Of a stretch of DNA of 8,168 nt, positions 6,001 to 8,168 are shown piece by piece (within the stretch, counting starts at the first letter, position 1; every line of letters starts with the position of its first letter). A program made the translations under genes and the position numbers. A model generated the notes under the pieces. It searched no databases. It was not told the DNA's origin and saw nothing but the letters and a program-made list of their open reading frames with translations. Source of the DNA: Methanoregula sp. (GTDB lineage: Archaea; Halobacteriota; Methanomicrobia; Methanomicrobiales; Methanospirillaceae); assembly GCA_023228295.1 (NCBI GenBank), contig JALOBP010000112.1:1-8168 (forward strand), read 5' to 3'.

Positions 6001-8168
6001 ATATCGCGCTGAATAGCGTTGGCATTATCTGAACATTATCCACCACGCATTTTTCATTTTTGGTCATGAAACGCCAGACGAATTGTGTCTGCATCGGGCG
6101 TGAATATAAATTTGAATTTGTAGAACTTGCGCCCGACCAAAGTTGCCCATCGGCTGAGCTGGTGCTGGTATGCGACAAAGTTACCTGATAAATCGTATTG
6201 GTCGCGAGCTGAGCTGATAAATCGTCGAGGGAAATAATTATTGTGCGCGAATCACTTTCGTTGAGTTTCGGCGCGATGGGCACTTCTTCCAGTACTGAAC
6301 AATTTTCATCTTTGCAAATATCCAATTTTACCGTATTATCATTCAAGTTGTGCGAGGACATCAAAATATTAAATTTGGCGGCTATTTCGGCATTCGTACA
6401 AGCTTCCAAACAATTCGGCCAATAATCAACAACTCTGGGGTTGGATAAATCAATGGTGAGAGGACTCACGCCGGTTTTTGATTCCACTGTAGTTGGTCCT
6501 GAAACCGGAGCTACATTATTATAAATAACTTCAATTTCTTCATTCGACAAAACTCTGTTATATACCCTGATATCATCAACGGCGCCTTTCCAAAATTCAG
6601 ACGGCGCAGAAAATACTTGCCCGCCGATATAAGCATAATAGGGTTGCAGATTCCAATCTAAGTTCGCGCTGGCGATCGGCGCGCCATCAGCATAAAGAGT
6701 GGCTACCCTGGATCCAATGTCGCCATTATAAGTTAAGCAAATATGATGCCAGTTAGTGTCCCAGAAATGATCAAAAATAATATCATAAGCCGCGCCAAAT
6801 CCGCCGCCGTCTAATTTTACGCCATCTTGACCTATAAACATTGCTCTTCCCTCAGCTCCAGTTCCATTTCCATAAGCAAACATCCAGCGCCAGCCGGTGT
6901 TTAAATCATCCGGCTTGCCCCAAGCGCAAATTGAGCGGGAGCTATAGCCGCCCGGAAAGGTTATCGGATCATCCAAAATTATCGCTGTGGAACCGTTCAG
7001 ATAAAGAGCTTCCGTGCCTACTTTTCCAGTTATATAACTGACGCTGCCCCATTTCATACCATCGTGGCCGTGTCCGCTATTATCTATTACGTTGATTCCG
7101 TCTTCGTCAAAATTCCACCAAGCAACCAGCCCATCAGTTGTTGGCGACGACGCCGGAATGGTTGAGCCGTCCTTTGTCGCCGTCCCAATAATATTCACGG
7201 CATTGTCCGGGTCAACCAAACCAACCGATACAGTATTGGCCAAAGCCGAAACTTGAGTCAAATTGCCATGTGTTCCGGTAGGCATGCCATATGTAACGGC
7301 ATAATCCGCCTCACCCGTACTCCAATCCCAATTGAAATCATCCATGTTCATCATGATGCAATGCTGGTCGCTAAGCCCGTTTCCTTTATAATACAATGCC
7401 GTGCCGGGGTCGCTCGCGTTGTCTTTAAGAACGCGATAATTCATCGGCGCTTCCAAAACCGCGGTCCAATATTTTTTAGGCGTGATTATAACTTGGTTCA
7501 ATTTACAGGTTTGCGAATCGGTTCTAAAAATAAAACAATAAGCCGTACCATTGCCGCATGGACGCGTCGCTTTCAAACTTTGCTCCCCAAGATAGCGAAT
7601 TTCATCACCATAATAATAACTGGTGGGCGCAGATTTTAAATCATCCGATAAAACAACTTGGTAATAAGCATTATCATCCCAAGTATCTCCGACCGGAGAC
7701 ATGGAAATAAAATTATTTGACCCGCCCGCTTCCTCGCCTTCGGCCACAAACAAATCATAACTTGTCGGTTGCATAGCGACGGCGGTTGTTCCGTGCGCGC
7801 AAGTATTTACATTCGCGCCCAAAGTAGAAGTTGATGGGATAGAAGTACATTCAAAAATTTTTATGTTATTTTGATCAATCGTGCTCGCGAGCATTTCCAT
7901 GGAAAATTCAATATTAACGAGCGCGGTACGGCATACATTATACTGGTCGGTATTTCCACCCGATGTCCAACGGATATCCGGAGACGGCGAAGGTAAATTA
8001 TCGCCAAAGTCAGTGGCCGCGTTGCATCTCTCCACCACTCGAGCGGTCGGCGGAAAAGGTCCGGTATTAAAGCGCCAGATATAACCGGTGGAACGCGTAT
8101 CACCGGCGCACAGATCACCCTCCGGTATACATTTACCGGCGTCCTCATTTTTGGTGCAACATTTGTAT
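1..8168 (-). CDS. Giant multidomain secreted/surface protein (Big_5, LamG, Cys-rich repeats, VWA), partial at both ends
   Basis: One minus-strand frame, codons beginning at base 8167 and continuing to base 2, is open for 2,722 codons without a stop. I translated it throughout and found recognisable domains from end to end, with no frameshift. The start and stop lie outside the window, so the full protein exceeds 2,722 residues. Domain order is Big_5-like A, LamG-1, Big_5-like B, five cysteine-rich repeats, Big_5-like C, an unnamed region split by LamG-2 and LamG-3, three cysteine-rich repeats, VWA, then two more repeats. The many paired cysteines and the domain types (all known from extracellular proteins) imply export. 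No transmembrane segment is evident. No in-frame TGA occurs, which fits the standard bacterial code. The likely role is cell-surface adhesion or interaction, inferred from the domain families. The host is probably a Patescibacteria member, with Myxococcota or Omnitrophota as alternatives. Confidence 0.96.
2..301 (-). repeat. Cysteine-rich repeat array 3, after VWA (residues 2623-2722, continues past the window)
   Basis: Immediately after the VWA domain come C-R-E-Y and S-C-A-W-D-C-N (2641-2647), which look like the second half of a repeat. New units follow at residue 2653 (C-G-D-G-A-V-A-S-D-V-E-E-C-E) and 2700 (C-G-D-G-E-V-G-E-D-E-A-C-D). Extra cysteines at 2671, 2682, 2685 and 2690 form a compact knot between the two. 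The array runs off the window at base 1. Confidence 0.8.
302..877 (-). other. von Willebrand factor A domain with complete MIDAS (residues 2431-2622)
   Basis: The first strand, I-F-Y-F-L-V-D-L-S-G-S-M-G-G (2434-2447), carries the D-x-S-x-S metal-binding triad (Asp2440, Ser2442, Ser2444). G-G-S-T-Y-L (2524-2529) supplies the MIDAS threonine, Thr2527. N-L-V-I-L-T-D-G-A (2554-2562) supplies Asp2560. Intervening strands such as R-S-I-I-G-I-A-S-F (2478-2486) and the late S-V-I-G-I (2585-2589) are in the expected order, and the length of about 190 residues is normal. An intact MIDAS implies divalent-cation-dependent binding of a protein or other ligand. The partner is unknown. Confidence 0.95.
878..1261 (-). 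repeat. Cysteine-rich repeat array 2, three DUF4215/Myxococcus-type units (residues 2303-2430)
   Basis: Units begin at residues 2303 (C-G-D-N-M-L-G-G-T-E-E-C-D), 2359 (C-G-D-G-K-T-Q-S, later G-E-T-C-D-D-G) and 2395 (C-G-N-G-L-L-D-A-G-E-F-C-D). Knot motifs T-C-S-N-Q-C (2336-2341) and R-C-N-T-T-C (2383-2388) lie between them. The last unit has only its first half before the VWA domain begins; a second-half-like motif resumes after the VWA domain. Confidence 0.85.
1262..1528 (-). other. Unnamed region, part 3 (residues 2214-2302)
   Basis: It contains L-C-V-L-H-D-A-T-T-G-W-S-A-E-D-R-R-F (2214-2231), S-Y-A-Y-R-Y-T-Y (2239-2246) and F-L-L-R-A-N-L-E (2253-2260), then leads into the first repeat of array 2. 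The Tyr-rich strand and the following L-E strand suggest a beta hairpin. It seems to complete the region begun in parts 1 and 2. The function is unknown. Confidence 0.4.
1529..2209 (-). other. LamG/concanavalin A-like domain 3 (residues 1987-2213)
   Basis: G-R-L-S-Y-W-T-A-D (1987-1995) opens the domain. It is followed by K-A-F-S-F-S-G (2025-2031), N-T-F-T-V-S-A-W-I-Y-P (2048-2058), N-A-W-H-N-I-V-A-V-F-D (2129-2139), A-L-Y-I-D-G-V-L-A-G (2146-2155) and F-N-G-L-I-D-N-V-A-F-Y-S-R-V-L (2188-2202). This is the most canonical of the three copies, and it contains no cysteine, unlike LamG-1 and LamG-2. An extended loop around residues 2160-2177 is unusual between the D-G-V-L-A-G turn and the E-I-G strand. 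Confidence 0.9.
2210..2449 (-). other. Unnamed region, part 2 (residues 1907-1986)
   Basis: Features are A-R-Y-P-K-M-A-G-N-T-F-L-T-G-Q-A-L-S-V-W-P (1914-1934), S-W-A-A-L (1936-1940) and S-T-D-P-I-N-K-L (1949-1956), then three cysteines at 1962, 1974 and 1980. It lies between two LamG domains. It reads like a compact segment that would follow directly from the basic end of part 1 if LamG-2 were removed. No standard family was recognised. Confidence 0.4.
2450..3196 (-). other. LamG/concanavalin A-like domain 2 (residues 1658-1906)
   Basis: It starts G-R-G-L-I-G-A-W-S-M-D (1658-1668) and D-V-S-G-H-N-L-D-G (1677-1685). The core includes D-R-S-F-T-V-G-Q-W-L (1736-1745), G-V-W-H-H-V-V-A-V-F (1806-1815) and Y-V-D-G-V-L-D-G-S. 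It closes with D-Y-D-D-V-R-I-Y-G-R-A-L-S-E-D-E-V (1884-1900). All LamG signature elements are present in order. Cys1798 and Cys1830 flank the W-H-H strand and may pair. At about 250 residues it is the longest of the three LamG copies. It is flanked on both sides by pieces of the unnamed region. Confidence 0.88.
3197..3886 (-). other. Unnamed region, part 1 (residues 1428-1657)
   Basis: No standard domain name is recognised. Visible features are Y-D-F-S-T-F-Y-C-M-D-Y-G (1441-1452), a D-A-I-G-M-Q-I-F-F-N-P strand (1489-1499), an N-E-W-Y motif (1505-1508), V-D-G-Y-E-A-L (1522-1528), a Y-P-N-I-Y-Q-F-S strand (1550-1557) and a basic, helix-like end K-L-Q-R-N-Y-V-R-L-K-D-L (1637-1648). Three cysteines in residues 1589-1610 (1589, 1604, 1610) and one at 1631 suggest disulfides. 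I recall similar DGYEA-containing regions in large CPR proteins, but this is memory and not a search. Confidence 0.42.
3887..4225 (-). other. Second beta-rich (Big_2-like) module following domain C (residues 1315-1427)
   Basis: It opens C-T-L-N-N-V-A-V-N-P-S (1315-1325), parallel to the modules after domains A and B. It continues with Y-A-W-E-Y-T-W (1356-1362), N-G-E-I-V-L-T-A-T-A (1388-1397) and ends in D-V-A-V-F-L-C-E-N-P-W-P (1416-1427). The tryptophan strand and the late V-L-T-A-T-A strand are typical of Big_2-like Ig domains. It is the most complete of the three copies. Confidence 0.5.
4241..4762 (-). other. Big_5 Ig-like domain C with inserted amphipathic helix (residues 1136-1309)
   Basis: Y-I-E-A-K-F-D-R-L-I-D-Q-N-T-L (1157-1171) followed by G-V-F-I-A matches the Big_5 core. 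T-D-Y-A-V-I-L (1282-1288) and the closing K-W-R-F-I-T (1305-1310) match domains A and B. Residues from about 1195 to 1245 are an insertion relative to domain B and contain a basic, tryptophan-bearing amphipathic segment described separately. This makes the domain about 50 residues longer than copy B. Confidence 0.65.
4475..4534 (-). other. Cationic amphipathic helix inserted in domain C (residues 1212-1231)
   Basis: The 20 residues run from H-W-F-A-K-I-W through V-K-N-L-F-G-N. Hydrophobic residues fall at segment positions 2, 3, 6, 7, 10, 11, 13, 14, 17 and 18. Lys, His, Arg and Asn fall on the other face (5, 8, 9, 15, 16), which is a clean helical 3-4 periodicity. The segment is unlike the surrounding beta-rich Ser/Thr sequence and is followed by an Ala/Ser-rich stretch. 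It is too basic and too short for a confident transmembrane helix. It could lie on a membrane surface or pack against the Ig fold. Confidence 0.6.
4763..5029 (-). other. Connector with CC motif leading into domain C (residues 1047-1135)
   Basis: This stretch has no repeat signature. It is Gly/Thr-rich at first, then has I-M-C-G-Y-T-T-D-E-E-C (1104-1114) and G-V-G-D-N-S-C-C-Y (1124-1132). The N-terminal edge of the window also has a CC pair ahead of an Ig-like module, so CC connectors may recur. From memory, large CPR surface proteins carry a comparable G-x-G-x-x-x-C-C-Y segment just before a Big_5 domain; I could not check this. Confidence 0.4.
5030..5833 (-). repeat. Cysteine-rich repeat array 1, five DUF4215/Myxococcus-type units (residues 779-1046)
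   Basis: Five units begin with C-G-(N/D) at residues 800, 837, 883, 953 and 1032. The first is the classic form, C-G-N-G-R-I-E-A-G-E-D-C-D. Between them lie C-S-A-N-C or C-S-N-I-C knots (C779-C783, C860-C864, C911-C915, C979-C983), as expected for disulfide-stapled repeats of this family. The fourth and fifth units are irregular: G-E-D-A-I-C-E and G-E-D-P-A-C-E have two extra residues before the cysteine, and a longer loop (residues 923-950) with S-A-N-W-C precedes unit 4. A 17-base identical stretch occurs in two units at 5484-5500 and 5733-5749. These repeats are structural spacers in large extracellular proteins. Confidence 0.82.
5843..6049 (-). other. Second beta-rich module following domain B (residues 707-775)
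   Basis: The opening C-V-V-D-N-V-Q-I-M-P (707-716) is equivalent to those after domains A and C. A tryptophan-rich strand S-V-N-W-L-W (752-757) is followed by S-T-S-V-A-T-V, typical of Big_2-like Ig domains. It is shorter than its counterparts (about 70 residues), and the first cysteine-rich repeat begins directly after it. The C-terminal strands may have been lost or displaced. Confidence 0.42.
6062..6436 (-). other. Big_5 Ig-like domain B (residues 578-702)
   Basis: It begins R-V-V-D-Y-W-P-N-C, then has A-E-I-A-A-K-F-N-I-L-M (593-603) and D-N-T-V-K-L (610-615). These correspond to the Big_5 pattern of an F-strand, a Met turn and an N-T-V strand. The T-I-Y-Q-V-T-L strand (658-664) and the closing F-V-W-R-F-M-T (696-702) match the same positions in domains A and C. 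It is the most compact of the three copies. Cys586, Cys590, Cys618 and Cys623 may form two disulfides. Confidence 0.68.
6515..7135 (-). other. LamG/concanavalin A-like domain 1 (residues 345-551)
   Basis: It opens with D-G-L-V-A-W-W-N-F-D-E (residues 345-355) and N-S-G-H-G-H-D-G. The middle contains S-I-C-A-W (412-416) and W-H-H-I-C-L-T-Y (473-480), and it closes with G-A-V-D-D-I-R-V-Y-N-R-V-L-S (528-541). This is the full LamG_3/laminin-G-like signature, about 200 residues long as expected. Cys414 and Cys477 lie on neighbouring strands of the fold and could form a disulfide. LamG domains commonly bind glycans or proteins, often through calcium; the ligand here is unknown. Confidence 0.88.
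7175..7507 (-). other. Second beta-rich (Big_2-like?) module following domain A (residues 221-331)
   Basis: It starts with C-K-L-N-Q-V-I-I-T-P at residues 221-230, the same opening seen after domains B and C (C-V-V-D-N-V-Q-I-M-P and C-T-L-N-N-V-A-V-N-P). It contains an F-N-W-D-W strand (residues 278-282) and ends in A-V-N-I-I-G-T-A-T. These are hallmarks of a bacterial Ig-like fold in which a tryptophan strand precedes alternating hydrophobic strands. The family assignment is tentative; the recurrence of the opening motif is directly visible. Confidence 0.45.
7523..8041 (-). other. Big_5 (SbsA-type) Ig-like domain A (residues 43-215)
   Basis: Residues 84-103 read VNIEFSMEMLASTIDQNNIK, which matches the characteristic Big_5 core in which a strand ending in F-S is followed by a Met-containing turn, an S/T-I/L pair and an N-N-I strand. 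The domain continues through a Y-Y-Q-V-V-L strand (residues 168-173) and closes with F-I-F-R-T (residues 212-216). It is longer than a typical domain of about 100 residues because of loops around residues 108-160 that are rich in Ser, Thr and Gly. Such domains are structural spacers in S-layer and adhesin-like proteins. Confidence 0.65.
8060..8167 (-). other. Cys-rich segment and C-terminal strand of a preceding Ig-like domain (residues 1-36)
   Basis: The segment begins with a CC pair (residues 3-4) and two more cysteines, then reads YIWRFNTG at residues 29-36. A W-x-F-x-T strand like this ends SbsA-type (Big_5) domains, and near-identical WRFMT and WRFIT strands close domains B and C further along. 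It therefore looks like the tail of another module that begins upstream of the window. Confidence 0.5.

Noticed and set aside
7253..7639. Plus-strand open frame of 128 codons
   Set aside because: Antisense to Big_5-like domain A and its following module. No motif, no convincing ribosome binding site, and it is fully overlapped by the better-supported minus-strand frame.
7861..8148. Minus-strand open frame of 95 codons in another frame
   Set aside because: It overlaps the giant gene out of frame, is rich in Arg and Pro without a motif, and the main frame encodes a recognisable Big_5-like domain across the same bases.
1..8168. Recoded TGA (as in Gracilibacteria/Absconditabacteria)
   Set aside because: No TGA occurs in frame across 2,722 codons, and glycine is encoded by GGN codons throughout, so there is no sign of TGA reassignment.

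Overview
The window lies entirely inside one giant protein-coding gene on the minus strand. Reading the reverse complement from base 8167 down to base 2 gives 2,722 consecutive sense codons with no stop in one frame. Both ends run off the window, so the start codon, signal peptide, C-terminus, promoter, ribosome binding site and terminator are not visible. Residue numbers below count from base 8167 (residue 1) to base 2 (residue 2722). No other gene, RNA gene, mobile element or CRISPR array is supported, and the shorter open frames on either strand are shadows of this gene.

The product looks like an exported, disulfide-rich, multidomain surface protein. The order from N to C is: tail of an Ig-like domain (8060-8167); SbsA/Big_5-type Ig-like domain A (7523-8041) with a second beta-rich module (7175-7507); LamG/concanavalin-like domain 1 (6515-7135); Big_5-like domain B (6062-6436) with a second module (5843-6049); five cysteine-rich DUF4215/Myxococcus-type repeats (5030-5833); a CC-containing connector (4763-5029); Big_5-like domain C with an embedded cationic amphipathic helix (4241-4762) and a second module (3887-4225); an unnamed region in three pieces (3197-3886, 2210-2449, 1262-1528) separated by LamG domains 2 (2450-3196) and 3 (1529-2209); three more cysteine-rich repeats (878-1261); a von Willebrand factor A domain with a complete MIDAS metal site (302-877); and two further cysteine-rich repeats (2-301).

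The combination of very large size, repeated Big_5, LamG and DUF4215-like repeats, standard stop-codon use (no in-frame TGA) and moderate base composition suggests a Candidate Phyla Radiation (Patescibacteria, Parcubacteria-like) bacterium. This is inferred from remembered architecture, not from a database search. Myxococcota, Omnitrophota or another environmental lineage with giant surface proteins remain possible.

The most striking feature is nesting. The VWA domain sits inside a cysteine-rich repeat, and two LamG domains appear to interrupt one ancestral region. This looks like a scaffold of Ig-like and disulfide-knotted modules that carries inserted ligand-binding domains. A role in adhesion or contact with other cells is a reasonable inference but is not shown by the sequence.
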